From assembly GCA_038562555.1 (NCBI GenBank), contig JBCFBK010000004.1, positions 62,001 through 126,000 on the forward strand: 64,000 nt of DNA, in the 5' to 3' direction. The notes under the pieces are model-generated. The model did not search any database. It was not told where the DNA came from and was given only the letters and a program-made list of their open reading frames with translations. This document shows positions 27,779-35,980 of this stretch, one piece after another; the stretch's first letter is position 1; the number at the start of each line of letters is the position of its first letter. The position numbers and the translations under genes are program-made. The stretch comes from JBCFBK01 sp038562555 (GTDB lineage: Bacteria > Bacteroidota > Bacteroidia > Bacteroidales > Prolixibacteraceae).

Positions 27779-28780
27779 CTAAAACAGCCGTTTAAATCCA
27801 ATCAGATCTTTAACTTCCCTTAATGTGGCGGCGGCCGATTCGCGTGCCCTGGCTGCTCCCGACGACGCTACCTTCGCCAGGTAAGCATCATTGGCCAGGA
27901 TATCGGCAATCCGTTCGCGGATAGGAGTTGTAAAGGTGATAATATCGTGTGCCAGTTGTTTTTTCATATCGCCGTATCGGATTTCACAACGGGCATAGGC
28001 TTCATCGAATTGCTTAACGATTTCCGGGTCGGAAACAATCTCCATCAGGGTGAACAGATTCCGGATTGGCTCAGGCTTCTGTGAATTCATTAGTGTTGGA
28101 CCGGCGTCGGTCACCGCCCGCATGACTTTTTTCCGGATTTCTTCCGGACTGTCGATCAGGTTGATGGCGTTTCCTTCCGATTTACCCATTTTCCCGCTTC
28201 CGTCCAGTCCGGGAACTTTGATCGGATCAGATCCGTTAAACGTGAATGGCTTGGGGCTGGGGAATACTTTGTGTCCGTACATCCGGTTAAACCGGCCTGC
28301 AAATTTGCGGGCCATTTCGAGATTTTGCTCCTGGTCTTTTCCCACCGGGACAAAATTGGCTTTATGAATAATGATGTCTGAGGCCATCAGCACGGGATAG
28401 GTCAGGAGTCCGGCGTTGACATTCTCGGGGTTTTTCCGGGCTTTATCCTTAAATGAGGTTGTCCGTTCCAGTTCACCCAGATAAGCGTTCATGTTCAGAA
28501 AAGTATAAAGTTCCATCACTTCAGGGACATCGCTCTGAATGTAAATGGCGGCTTTTTCAGGATCGATGCCGCAGGCCAGGTATTCGGCTAAAACCTGCCG
28601 CACGCTCGACTGGAGATTTGTGGGTGTGGGGTGGGTAGTGAGGGAATGGATATCGGCGATGAAAAAGAAGCAGTTATAATTTTCCTGCATCGACAGGAAA
28701 TTGCGTACGGCGCCAAAGTAATTCCCCAGGTGCAGATTTCCGGTCGGTCTGATGCCGCTTACTACTATTTGTCGTTTCAT
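27779..28780 (-). CDS. trpS: Tryptophanyl-tRNA synthetase
   Basis: Charges tRNA-Trp; cytoplasmic class Ic synthetase. 333 aa from the ATG at 28780 (MKRQIVVSGIRPTGNLHLGN); a start at 28795 would read into the repeat array upstream. The HIGH-type motif is HLGN at residues 17-20 and the KMSKS-type motif is KMGKS near residue 200. FFFIADIHSLTTH and the specificity segment around SDVPEVMELYTFLNM are typical. It is divergent from trpB2, whose leader senses the Trp-tRNA this enzyme makes. Confidence 0.96.
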   Translation of the reverse strand: MKRQIVVSGIRPTGNLHLGNYFGAVRNFLSMQENYNCFFFIADIHSLTTHPTPTNLQSSVRQVLAEYLACGIDPEKAAIYIQSDVPEVMELYTFLNMNAYLGELERTTSFKDKARKNPENVNAGLLTYPVLMASDIIIHKANFVPVGKDQEQNLEMARKFAGRFNRMYGHKVFPSPKPFTFNGSDPIKVPGLDGSGKMGKSEGNAINLIDSPEEIRKKVMRAVTDAGPTLMNSQKPEPIRNLFTLMEIVSDPEIVKQFDEAYARCEIRYGDMKKQLAHDIITFTTPIRERIADILANDAYLAKVASSGAARARESAAATLREVKDLIGFKRLF

Positions 28781-28789
28781 ATAAATTAG

Positions 28790-28817
28790 TATCAAGTATC
28801 AAGACACAAGTGTCGGG
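28790..28817. repeat. Heptamer repeat array A2
   Basis: TATCAAG, TATCAAG, ACACAAG, then TGTCGGG, so three units match array A1 and the fourth has decayed. It lies 9 nt upstream of the trpS start, the same relation array A1 has to nuoB. Confidence 0.8.
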
Positions 28818-28946
28818 ATGAGTTTGCAAAATTAAGCCGATTCCCCGAAATGCAAAATTATATTTTTGGAAGGTTTCCGTGTGATCGGGGTATTCTTTAA
28901 AATGACAGGGAAATGAACGATAAAATTTTAATTCATTGTAAAAAGT

Positions 28947-28978
28947 GTTGAATAGGTTAAAAATAATAATTAGTTTTA
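28947..28978 (+). promoter_or_regulatory. Candidate promoter of the trpB2 leader
   Basis: GTTG (28947-28950), a 20-nt spacer and TAGTTTTA (28971-28978) approximate the Bacteroidota pair TTTG / TAnnTTTG, differing at one base in each box. It would start transcription shortly before the leader-peptide ATG at 29001. Confidence 0.4.
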
Positions 28979-29000
28979 TCCGGAAATTTAAAACAGGATC

Positions 29001-29060
29001 ATGATCGGAACAAAGTCCCATACAGAAAATTGGTGGCGCAGCCTGAAGAATGTTGCGTAA
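29001..29060 (+). CDS. Trp leader peptide with tandem Trp codons
   Basis: A 19-codon ORF reading MIGTKSHTENWWRSLKNVA then TAA. The TGG TGG pair is at 29031-29036; two adjacent Trp codons are rare by chance in a peptide this short. Directly behind it are mutually exclusive hairpins and then trpB2, the layout of a trp-operon attenuator. A ribosome stalled on the Trp codons would leave 29050-29065 free. A ribosome that reaches the stop codon (29058-29060) would cover it. The peptide needs no function beyond being translated. Confidence 0.8.
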   Translation: MIGTKSHTENWWRSLKNVA

Positions 29061-29126
29061 ACAGTTTGCTGATGGATTAAAGATAGAACAGGCCATGTTG
29101 TTTACGCAGCGTGGCCTGGTTTTTTT
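29050..29126 (+). promoter_or_regulatory. Trp attenuator: antiterminator and intrinsic terminator
   Basis: Terminator: CAGGCCATGTTG (29089-29100) pairs with CAGCGTGGCCTG (29107-29118) with two G-U pairs and a 6-nt loop, followed by seven T (29120-29126). Antiterminator: TGCGTAAACA (29054-29063) is perfectly complementary to TGTTTACGCA (29099-29108), and pairing extends to 29050-29065 / 29097-29112 with G-U pairs. The two structures share 29097-29112, so only one can form. The 5' arm of the antiterminator overlaps the leader-peptide stop codon, which supplies the ribosome switch. Confidence 0.82.
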
Positions 29127-29172
29127 ACAGACGACAAGCACTAAAAAGATCAAATAATAAACCAACAAGATT

Positions 29173-30549
29173 ATGGCCAGACAAAAAAAGATTTTTCTGA
29201 ACGAAGCTGATATGCCGAAGCAATGGTACAATTTGACGCCGGATCTGCCAACGCCTTTGAATCCTCCGTTGGGTCCCGACGGAAAGCCCGTAACGCCGGA
29301 GCAGCTTTCTGCCGTATTCCCGATGAACCTGATTGAGCAGGAAGTGAGTCAGAAGCGGTGGATCGATATTCCCGATGAAATCCGGCGGATATTATTTCAG
29401 TGGCGTCCCAGTCCGCTGGTTCGTGCTTACGAACTTGAGGAAGCGCTGGGAACTCCGGCCAAAATTTACTATAAGAACGAGAGTGTTTCACCTGCCGGAA
29501 GTCACAAACCCAATACGGCAGTGCCCCAGGCCTGGTATAACAAGCAGTTCGGTATTAAAAAACTGACCACCGAGACCGGCGCCGGACAATGGGGTTCGGC
29601 ACTTGCCTACGCCTGTGCGCAGATCGGGGGGATTGAATGCAAGGTTTTCATGGTCCGGGTAAGTTTTGAGCAAAAGCCGCTCCGTAAGCTGATGATGCAA
29701 ACCTGGGGTGGCAAATGCGTTGCCAGCCCCAGTACGGAAACTCAGGCCGGGCGTGATATTCTGGCTCAGTATCCGGATACGCCGGGGTCTTTGGGTATCG
29801 CTATTTCTGAAGCGGTAGAGGAAGCTGTTGCTGACAGAACCGGGAAGACCCGCTATTCACTCGGCTCCGTGCTGAACCACGTCATGTTGCACCAAACCAT
29901 CATCGGTCTGGAAGCAAAAAAACAGCTGGCTTTGGCCGGAATCAAAAAACCGGACATTATCATCGGGTGCTGCGGAGGCGGCAGTAATTTTGCCGGTATT
30001 TCGTTCCCGTTCATGAGCGACAAGATCAATGGCGACGATATCCGGATCATTGGAGTGGAGCCATTTTCTTGTCCCACCCTCACCAAAGCTCCTTTTGTTT
30101 ATGACCATGGTGATGTGGCAAAAATGACCCCGCTGCTGGCGATGAACAGCCTTGGGCATAACTTCGTTGCCGCGCCGATCCATGCCGGAGGCTTAAGGTA
30201 TCATGGGATGGCGCCGTTGGTCTCAGCCGCTTTGCGCGACGGGTTGATGGAAGCTCAGGCGATCCACCAAAGCGAGTGTTTTGAAGCGGGTCTGCTCTTC
30301 TCGAAAACAGAGGGCATCATTCCTGCTCCCGAAACTACACATGCCATTGCCCAGGCGATCCGTGAAGCAAAACAGGCGAAGGAAGAAGGAAAAGAAAGGG
30401 TGATCCTTTTCAGCTTCTCCGGACACGGATTGATGGACCTGGTGGGGTACAACAAGTACATGTCGGGTGAATTGACCGATTTTGAATATCCCGAGTCGGA
30501 AATCAAGGCAAATCTGGAACAAATAAAGGGCTATCCGCTACCGGTATAA
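29173..30549 (+). CDS. Tryptophan synthase beta chain, TrpB2 type
   Basis: PLP enzyme joining indole and serine to make tryptophan; the TrpB2 subfamily works without a bound TrpA in studied cases. 458 aa with the long N-terminal extension of this subfamily (TrpB1 is about 400). The PLP lysine is K112 in GSHKPNTA, and the phosphate-binding loop is GGGSN at 268-272. Block WGSALAYAC is also typical. No trpA or other trp gene is adjacent. The Trp attenuator directly upstream supports a real role in tryptophan supply, perhaps indole salvage. A 17-bp terminator follows. Confidence 0.93.
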   Translation: MARQKKIFLNEADMPKQWYNLTPDLPTPLNPPLGPDGKPVTPEQLSAVFPMNLIEQEVSQKRWIDIPDEIRRILFQWRPSPLVRAYELEEALGTPAKIYYKNESVSPAGSHKPNTAVPQAWYNKQFGIKKLTTETGAGQWGSALAYACAQIGGIECKVFMVRVSFEQKPLRKLMMQTWGGKCVASPSTETQAGRDILAQYPDTPGSLGIAISEAVEEAVADRTGKTRYSLGSVLNHVMLHQTIIGLEAKKQLALAGIKKPDIIIGCCGGGSNFAGISFPFMSDKINGDDIRIIGVEPFSCPTLTKAPFVYDHGDVAKMTPLLAMNSLGHNFVAAPIHAGGLRYHGMAPLVSAALRDGLMEAQAIHQSECFEAGLLFSKTEGIIPAPETTHAIAQAIREAKQAKEEGKERVILFSFSGHGLMDLVGYNKYMSGELTDFEYPESEIKANLEQIKGYPLPV

Positions 30550-30563
30550 AAGCGGGTCATTAT

Positions 30564-30618
30564 AAAATGGCGACTGCAGGTTCTCTCTTGAAAACAGGCC
30601 CTGCAGTCGCCATTTTGT
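30564..30618. terminator. Terminator of trpB2, 17-bp perfect stem
   Basis: AAAATGGCGACTGCAGG (30564-30580) is the exact reverse complement of 30600-30616, with a 19-nt loop. It has an A-run on one side and a T-run on the other. Confidence 0.85.
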
Positions 30619-30633
30619 TTATCGCGTTTATCC

Positions 30634-30664
30634 GTTTCCTGCTACCTGAATTTGATTAACTTTG
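30634..30664 (+). promoter_or_regulatory. Candidate promoter of the rbfA operon
   Basis: TTTC (30635-30638), an 18-nt spacer and TAACTTTG (30657-30664), the latter an exact match to the Bacteroidota -7 box TAnnTTTG. It lies between the trpB2 terminator and the rbfA start. Confidence 0.45.
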
Positions 30665-30703
30665 CAACAAGACTTTCCTCTGTGGAATGTAAAAATTGCA
30701 ATT

Positions 30704-31042
30704 ATGGAATCGACACGACAACAAAAAATAAACCGGCTTTTGCAAAAGGAACTGGCCGGCATTTTTCAGCGCGAAAGCAAAACCATGTTCATGGGAGCGA
30801 TGATTAGTGTAACGGTGGTCAGGGTGACACCCGATCTGTCGATGGCACGGGCATATGTGAGCATTTTTCCCGGAGATAACAAAAAGGAAGTACTGAAAGC
30901 GATCAGGATTGCCAATCCAAAGATCAGGGGCATTCTGGGGCGCCTTATCGGCAAGCAAATGCGCGTGGTTCCGGAACTGGAGTTTTATATCGACGACAGT
31001 CTTGATTACATTGAAAACATTGACCGCCTGTTGAAGTCCTGA
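30704..31042 (+). CDS. rbfA: Ribosome-binding factor A
   Basis: Assists late maturation of the 30S ribosomal subunit. 112 aa from the ATG at 30704 (MESTRQQKINRLLQKELAGIF); an upstream in-frame ATG at 30662 overlaps the promoter box. It has the single KH-like domain with SVTVVRVTPDLSMARAYVSI, and the RRLIGK-type helix appears as GILGRLIGKQMRVVPELEF. It is the first gene of a tight three-gene unit: the next ATG is 1 nt after its stop. Confidence 0.93.
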   Translation: MESTRQQKINRLLQKELAGIFQRESKTMFMGAMISVTVVRVTPDLSMARAYVSIFPGDNKKEVLKAIRIANPKIRGILGRLIGKQMRVVPELEFYIDDSLDYIENIDRLLKS

Positions 31043-31043
31043 T

Positions 31044-31853
31044 ATGCAGTACGATCCGATTAAGCGTTCGCTCGGGCGTGTTTTCAATCAAAGCCCGTTC
31101 CTCAGAAAGATCTTTTACCGGTTGCTGGACCTGCTTTTATTACGTGCCTGGCATGTCCGGAAAGAGCTCCGGAAACTGAGTGCGGGACAGACTGCTGTGA
31201 TCCTGGATGCAGGTTCCGGCTTTGGGCAGTACACTTACCGGATGAGCCGTATGTTTCCCGATTCAGTGATCCTTGCCGTGGATGTGAAGGAAGAGCAGAT
31301 TGCGCAGTGTAACGATTTTTTCCGGCAGACCGGGCTGGATTCACGGGTGCATTTTCAGGTTGAGGACCTGACCGCCTTCGTGAGACCGCAGCAGTTTACG
31401 CTGATCCTTTCGGTGGATGTGATGGAACATATCGAAGCGGATGTACAGGTTTTTGTAAATTTTTACAGGTCACTTAAAGAGGGGGGCGTTCTGGTGATCT
31501 CCACCCCTTCCGATAAGGGTGGGTCGGACGTCCATGATCATGGCGAAGGGGCCCACGGTTTTATCGAGGAACATGTGCGCGACGGTTATAATATCGGTGA
31601 TATTGAAGCCAAACTGAAATCGGCGGGTTTTTCAAAAGTGGAAGCGCGCTATTCGTACGGTACTCCCGGAGCCATATCCTGGCGGCTGACGATGAAATAT
31701 CCGATCCTGCTCCTTGGAGTCAGCAAGCTGTTTTTTGTGCTGCTCCCCTTTTATTATCTGCTTGTTTATCCCCTGGCTGCTCTTTTGAACTACATGGATG
31801 TAAAAGGACGGCATGTTTCAGGGACGGGTTTAATCGTAAAAGCATACAAATAA
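31044..31853 (+). CDS. Class I SAM-dependent methyltransferase
   Basis: 269 aa. The SAM-binding motif I is LDAGSGFGQYT near residue 52, followed by the acidic end of strand 2 (ILAVDVKEEQ) and motif IV-like LILSVDVMEHIE. The substrate cannot be read. The C-terminal 60 residues include a long hydrophobic segment (LFFVLLPFYYLLVYPLAALL), so the enzyme may sit at the membrane and act on a lipid or quinone-like compound. It is sandwiched between rbfA and the permease with 1 and 0 nt spacing. Confidence 0.85.
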   Translation: MQYDPIKRSLGRVFNQSPFLRKIFYRLLDLLLLRAWHVRKELRKLSAGQTAVILDAGSGFGQYTYRMSRMFPDSVILAVDVKEEQIAQCNDFFRQTGLDSRVHFQVEDLTAFVRPQQFTLILSVDVMEHIEADVQVFVNFYRSLKEGGVLVISTPSDKGGSDVHDHGEGAHGFIEEHVRDGYNIGDIEAKLKSAGFSKVEARYSYGTPGAISWRLTMKYPILLLGVSKLFFVLLPFYYLLVYPLAALLNYMDVKGRHVSGTGLIVKAYK

Positions 31854-33068
31854 TTGAAACTGGCATTTTACATAGCGCGCCGCTACCTGATCTCGAAAAA
31901 GTCGGTGAACGTCATCAACCTGATCTCCGCCATTTCCGTGACCGGTGTGGCGGTTGGGACGATGGCGCTTATTGTTGTCCTTTCGGCCTTTAACGGCATT
32001 GATTCGTTTATCGGGACCATGCTTTCCAGTTTTGACCCTGATCTGAAGATCACCATTGCCGAAGGGAAAAGCTTTTTACCCGACGAACCGGGACTGGACA
32101 AGGTACTAAAGCTGGAAGGAGTGGCGAACTATGCTCAGGTGGTTGAAGAAAATGCCTTGCTCGAGTACGATGGCCGTCAAAAGTATGCAATTGTAAAAGG
32201 TGTTGAGCCGGGGTACGCCGATTTTACGGGTATCGACACGGTGCTCACTGACGGGAAATTCCAACTGGAAAAGGATTCTTTCAATTATGCGGTGATCGGG
32301 CAGGGCGTGGCGTTCGATCTTTCAATCGGCCTGAGTTTCATTGATCCGATTCATGTTTATTATCCAAAGAAGGAACAGAAAGGCCCGTTTAGTCTGAGAA
32401 ATGCCTTTAATCAGGGTTATCTGTTTCCTGCAGGTGTTTTTTCGGTGCAGCAGGAGATCGACAGCAAATACATGCTGGTGCCCATTGAATTTGCTCGATC
32501 GGTTTTTCAACTGGAAGGGAGGCTGACTTCGGTGGAGCTGAAACTGAAGAAAGACTACGATGCGGAACTGCTAAAGGAAGAGGCCAGGAACCTGCTTGGC
32601 AAGCGGTTTAAGGTACAAGACCGTTTTGAACAGCATGAGTTTATTTATAAGGTGATGAGTTCAGAAAAGTGGAGCAGCTTCATGATCCTGAGTTTTATAC
32701 TGGTGATCGCTTCATTTAACCTGCTGGGTTCGCTGACCATGATCATCATCGATAAAAAGAACGATATCTTCATTTTGGAAAGCATGGGTGCGAGCCGGAG
32801 CCTGATCAGACGGATCTTTCTTTTTGAAGGTTGGCTGATCTCTATATCGGGGGCCATTGTTGGCGTGTTGCTGGGCGTGGCGTTGGTTTGGGCGCAGAAA
32901 GATTTTGAGCTGCTGAAACTTCCCGGCGACGGCTCATTTGCCATTTCTGCCTATCCGGTTGAACTTCAGTTGCCGGACGTGCTGGTGACTTTGCTGATCG
33001 TTCTGGCAATCGGTTTTTTAGCTGCGTGGTATCCGGTAAAGCAAATTACGAACCGCACAACCGCATAA
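31854..33068 (+). CDS. LolC/LolE-type ABC transporter permease (FtsX family)
   Basis: 404-aa inner-membrane permease. The first helix follows FYIARRYLISKKSVNVINLI, with ISVTGVAVGTMALIVVLSAF. A periplasmic MacB-like domain spans about residues 45-245, then three helices carry the FtsX domain (FMILSFILVIASFNLLGSL, the coupling segment FILESMGASRSLIRRIFLFEG). In E. coli LolCDE this family extracts lipoproteins for outer-membrane transport; LolD is not in this operon. The start is TTG at 31854, directly after the methyltransferase TAA, with no ATG nearby. Confidence 0.88.
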   Translation: MKLAFYIARRYLISKKSVNVINLISAISVTGVAVGTMALIVVLSAFNGIDSFIGTMLSSFDPDLKITIAEGKSFLPDEPGLDKVLKLEGVANYAQVVEENALLEYDGRQKYAIVKGVEPGYADFTGIDTVLTDGKFQLEKDSFNYAVIGQGVAFDLSIGLSFIDPIHVYYPKKEQKGPFSLRNAFNQGYLFPAGVFSVQQEIDSKYMLVPIEFARSVFQLEGRLTSVELKLKKDYDAELLKEEARNLLGKRFKVQDRFEQHEFIYKVMSSEKWSSFMILSFILVIASFNLLGSLTMIIIDKKNDIFILESMGASRSLIRRIFLFEGWLISISGAIVGVLLGVALVWAQKDFELLKLPGDGSFAISAYPVELQLPDVLVTLLIVLAIGFLAAWYPVKQITNRTTA

Positions 33069-33171
33069 ATTACACACGAAAACCTGAAGACACTAAAGGT
33101 AATTATTTAGTGGGGTATAGTAAAAAATTTCCTTTGTGACTTTGTATTTAGGATGACTTACCGGAGGCGTC

Positions 33172-33882
33172 TCAGGATTTCAGCAGAAAATTCAAATCAT
33201 CGTCAGCAATCAACTCTTGTGGTTGCCGGCCTTTTCTGAAAATTCGGATTGGTTTTTCCCCGACCAGCTTTAACTCGTTGCCTTCAAGCTTCAGCAGGCA
33301 GCCTTCCCGGAGACCGGCCACATAAACGGCCGGGTTGACCGTGATAAATTCTTCAATGCGCTGTTCGCGGGTTTCACCGGCATGTCCGGCCGGATTGGTG
33401 TCCAGGTAATGCGGATTAATCTGAAAAGGGACAAGCCCAAGGGTGTCAAAACCATGAGGATCAACAATGGGCATATCGTTGGTAGTACGAAGTGTAGGGC
33501 AGGCTACATTCGACCCGGCGCTCCAGCCGATATAAGGCATGCCGTTCATAACCCGTTCCCGGATAACATGCATCAGCTTATGGTCATGCATCATCCGCAC
33601 AAGCTGCCAGGTATTTCCGCCGCCAATAATAAGAGCTTCGGCCTCTTCAACGGCTTTTACCGGATCGTCGAAATGCTGGATTCCGGTGATGGTATGTCCG
33701 ATTGCATTGAACCGCTCACTTACCCTGGTTTCATATTCATTGAATGAGAAGCTGACTGCGGCATAGGGAATAAACAGCGCATTGACCGGTCGTTCCCCCA
33801 GAAAGGCTGCAATATGAGGCAGCGGGTAAGCAAGGTAATCTTCGCCGGCCATGGTTGAATTGCTGATGAGTAAGAGATTCAT
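33172..33882 (-). CDS. pepE: Dipeptidase E
   Basis: Serine peptidase of family S51 that cleaves Asp-X dipeptides in the cytoplasm. 236 aa. The catalytic triad of Salmonella PepE is found at matching places: S121 in GWSAGSN, H158 in INPHY and D136 in TTNDMP. The GGGNTWQLV loop is also conserved. It stands alone, convergent with the LolC/E-type permease gene. Confidence 0.93.
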   Translation of the reverse strand: MNLLLISNSTMAGEDYLAYPLPHIAAFLGERPVNALFIPYAAVSFSFNEYETRVSERFNAIGHTITGIQHFDDPVKAVEEAEALIIGGGNTWQLVRMMHDHKLMHVIRERVMNGMPYIGWSAGSNVACPTLRTTNDMPIVDPHGFDTLGLVPFQINPHYLDTNPAGHAGETREQRIEEFITVNPAVYVAGLREGCLLKLEGNELKLVGEKPIRIFRKGRQPQELIADDDLNFLLKS

Positions 33883-33976
33883 AGTTTAAATTTTTTGTCG
33901 TTTGTCACGCCTGCCACGCACGATTCCTTTTCCCGTTAATTCAGGAGAATACCGCCTGCGCAGGCAGTAACCCGTG

Positions 33977-34792
33977 TTAAAACGAAATAAGCGCCAGCCC
34001 AACCGAATACGGGTAGGCTTTTGGCCCCTTGTCGGTCATGAAAAGCGAGTGAAGATCATAACCTGCAAATACATTGATCCAGCGGTAACCACACCGGACG
34101 GTTGCTGTGCTCCGGAAATCGCGCAGATAATAATCATCGGCCGACTTCAGCTTAAAATCCTTTTCCTGATGGGTATACTTGATTTTAGTATGGGTGCTTA
34201 ACCGTTTGCTGATAATGAGTCCGGTCGAGAAGTAGATCCTGTTGCCGTACTCTTTCATCGGTATCTGAAATTCGATTAAAACCGGAACGCTCAGAAAACT
34301 TGAGGTCAATTTTGATTTGCGGGGGTTATCGTAGTCCAGTTTAACCGGCTGGATGCGGGACGTTCCCTTCGAAATGCCTGTCGCATCAGCCAGATGCCAG
34401 GACTGGAATTCAAGTCCGATTCCCGTGATCAATCCAATCGTATTTCGGGAACGTTGTAAACCCTGCGAAAACTGGATCAGGTTAATGTTGAGAACATACG
34501 ATTGGAGCGGTTCTGGTTCAAAGAAATCCTGTTCAGCTTCAGCATACATAGAATAATCGGTTTTTGCGAGCCCGTTTATACCAACAAAGATGCCTGCCCA
34601 GTTTCCTTTGAATTCTTCTTCCCAATAGTTGGTGCCCAGTACCTGATCTTTAATCAGCGTGATCGCTGATTTTTTGCTTGCTCCGCGGTTTTGCACCTGA
34701 ACACTGTCCTGCCTGGTCGTGTCCTGCTGTGCCAGGGCACCTGCTGCGAATATTACGGATAAGAAAACGATTAAAAAAGGCTCTTTTCTCAT
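33977..34792 (-). CDS. PorT-like outer-membrane beta-barrel protein (second of a pair)
   Basis: 271 aa from the ATG at 34792 (MRKEPFLIVFLSVIFAAGALAQ), a clean signal peptide; an upstream start at 34951 would add 53 residues that do not fit. The mature part has alternating beta strands (WAGIFVGINGLAKTDYSMY, YVLNINLIQFSQGL, IGLITGIGLEFQSWHL, VPVLIEFQIPM) and ends in F, as expected for an 8-10-strand barrel. It is a paralogue of the next gene upstream (34997-35911), sharing SVPVLIEFQIP/TVPLMLEFQIP and a DKGP near the C-terminus. It ends the ECF sigma operon. Confidence 0.82.
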   Translation of the reverse strand: MRKEPFLIVFLSVIFAAGALAQQDTTRQDSVQVQNRGASKKSAITLIKDQVLGTNYWEEEFKGNWAGIFVGINGLAKTDYSMYAEAEQDFFEPEPLQSYVLNINLIQFSQGLQRSRNTIGLITGIGLEFQSWHLADATGISKGTSRIQPVKLDYDNPRKSKLTSSFLSVPVLIEFQIPMKEYGNRIYFSTGLIISKRLSTHTKIKYTHQEKDFKLKSADDYYLRDFRSTATVRCGYRWINVFAGYDLHSLFMTDKGPKAYPYSVGLALISF

Positions 34793-34966
34793 ATTGAATT
34801 TGTTCCCTTCAATTACAACAAAGTTAAACAGCATTTTCTTAAAAAGCAGCATAATTCTTTTTGAATGCTGTTTACAACAAAAAAAGCCTGCACGGGTGCA
34901 AGCCTTTTCGTCCGTTTTCTGTTTTCTGAACAGGGAGAGGTTAAGAGGCAAAGTTGATGTCTTTAT

Positions 34967-35002
34967 GCTAATAGCTAAAAGCTAACGGCTTCCCGGCTAA
35001 AA
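34967..35002. repeat. Heptamer repeat array C (GCTAAnn units)
   Basis: GCTAATA, GCTAAAA and GCTAACG in register (34967-34987), an 8-nt GCTTCCCG, then GCTAAAA (34996-35002). The array overlaps the stop codon of the beta-barrel gene at 34997. Confidence 0.75.
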
Positions 35003-35911
35003 GTTAATCAGGCTGATCCCGATACTGAACGGATAAAGTTCCGGTCCCTTGTCGTCTTTGAAAAGAGGAGTAAGGCCATAACTGGCGTACAGCGATATAT
35101 TTTTAAGTCCGGCGCGTAACTGGGCTGAGCATTTAAACGGATTGATATTGAAACTCCCGCGATCTTTTTCCTTGGAGTTATCTTGTTTTACCTTGGTATG
35201 TGATCCCAGGTTAACGCCGCCAACCACTCCACCTGCTATGAAGATATGGTTCGAGCTTTTGTTGACCGGGATCTGGAATTCAAGCATCAGCGGAACAGTA
35301 AGGTAGGAAACAGTCAGCTTTGTTTTTTCAACCTCTTCGGTCAGCGGCACCGACGCAACGATGCCTGCTTCATTTTTGTCGATGGTGAGGTTGTTGTCGA
35401 ACTTGTAATTATTCATGGACCACCCCATCCCGGTAACGAGTCCGATGCGCTCTTCCTGAAGAACGATGTTGTATTCCATGAAGTTGATATTCACTTCCAG
35501 CGACCTGGGCTGGTCGAGTTCCATAAATTCATCGTCGGGGTTGGGATACAGGCTGTAATTTTCGTCATAAAATCCGTTTACACCAAGTTCAAATCCTGCC
35601 CAATGCCCGTTGAAATGTTTATCCTCATCATCATCTTTTTTTTCGGTACGGTGAACGGTGACGTTTGTATGACCTCCGTCTTCCACGATCTCGATATTCC
35701 GCCGGCCGATACGGATGAGGGTTGTGTCGTTGGCTGAGTTATCCAGAATATTGATCTTATCGTTGAGCAGTTTGACCTCTGTCCTGTCGTAGGTTTCATT
35801 TATCTCGACGATTTTTTTACTGCTGGTCACATTGACTTTGGAAGTATCCTGCGTCTGGGCATAAGCCACGATGTTGAGGATCATCATAAGGAAACAAAAC
35901 GTTGTTTTCAT
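34997..35911 (-). CDS. PorT-like outer-membrane beta-barrel protein (first of a pair)
   Basis: 304 aa with a signal peptide (MKTTFCFLMMILNIVAYAQ). A polar domain of about 80 residues (residues 20-100, including KIVEINETYDRTEVKLL) precedes the barrel and is absent from the paralogue at 33977. The barrel part has WAGFELGVNGFYDENYSLY, IGLVTGMGWSMNNYKF and TVPLMLEFQIPV, and ends in NF. Position behind an ECF sigma factor and its membrane partner suggests it is a target or a sensor of that sigma factor; this is inference. Confidence 0.83.
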   Translation of the reverse strand: MKTTFCFLMMILNIVAYAQTQDTSKVNVTSSKKIVEINETYDRTEVKLLNDKINILDNSANDTTLIRIGRRNIEIVEDGGHTNVTVHRTEKKDDDEDKHFNGHWAGFELGVNGFYDENYSLYPNPDDEFMELDQPRSLEVNINFMEYNIVLQEERIGLVTGMGWSMNNYKFDNNLTIDKNEAGIVASVPLTEEVEKTKLTVSYLTVPLMLEFQIPVNKSSNHIFIAGGVVGGVNLGSHTKVKQDNSKEKDRGSFNINPFKCSAQLRAGLKNISLYASYGLTPLFKDDKGPELYPFSIGISLINF

Positions 35912-35980
35912 AGCGAATGAGTTTGTAATTCATCTGTATATTTAGCCCTATGACGTGCGCCTTCGCGATTAGTTACAGAG

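Noticed and set aside
33069..33171. Short CTTTGTG-like repeats between the permease and pepE genes
   Set aside because: Only two imperfect copies occur (around 33130-33150) with no fixed period, unlike the heptamer arrays.
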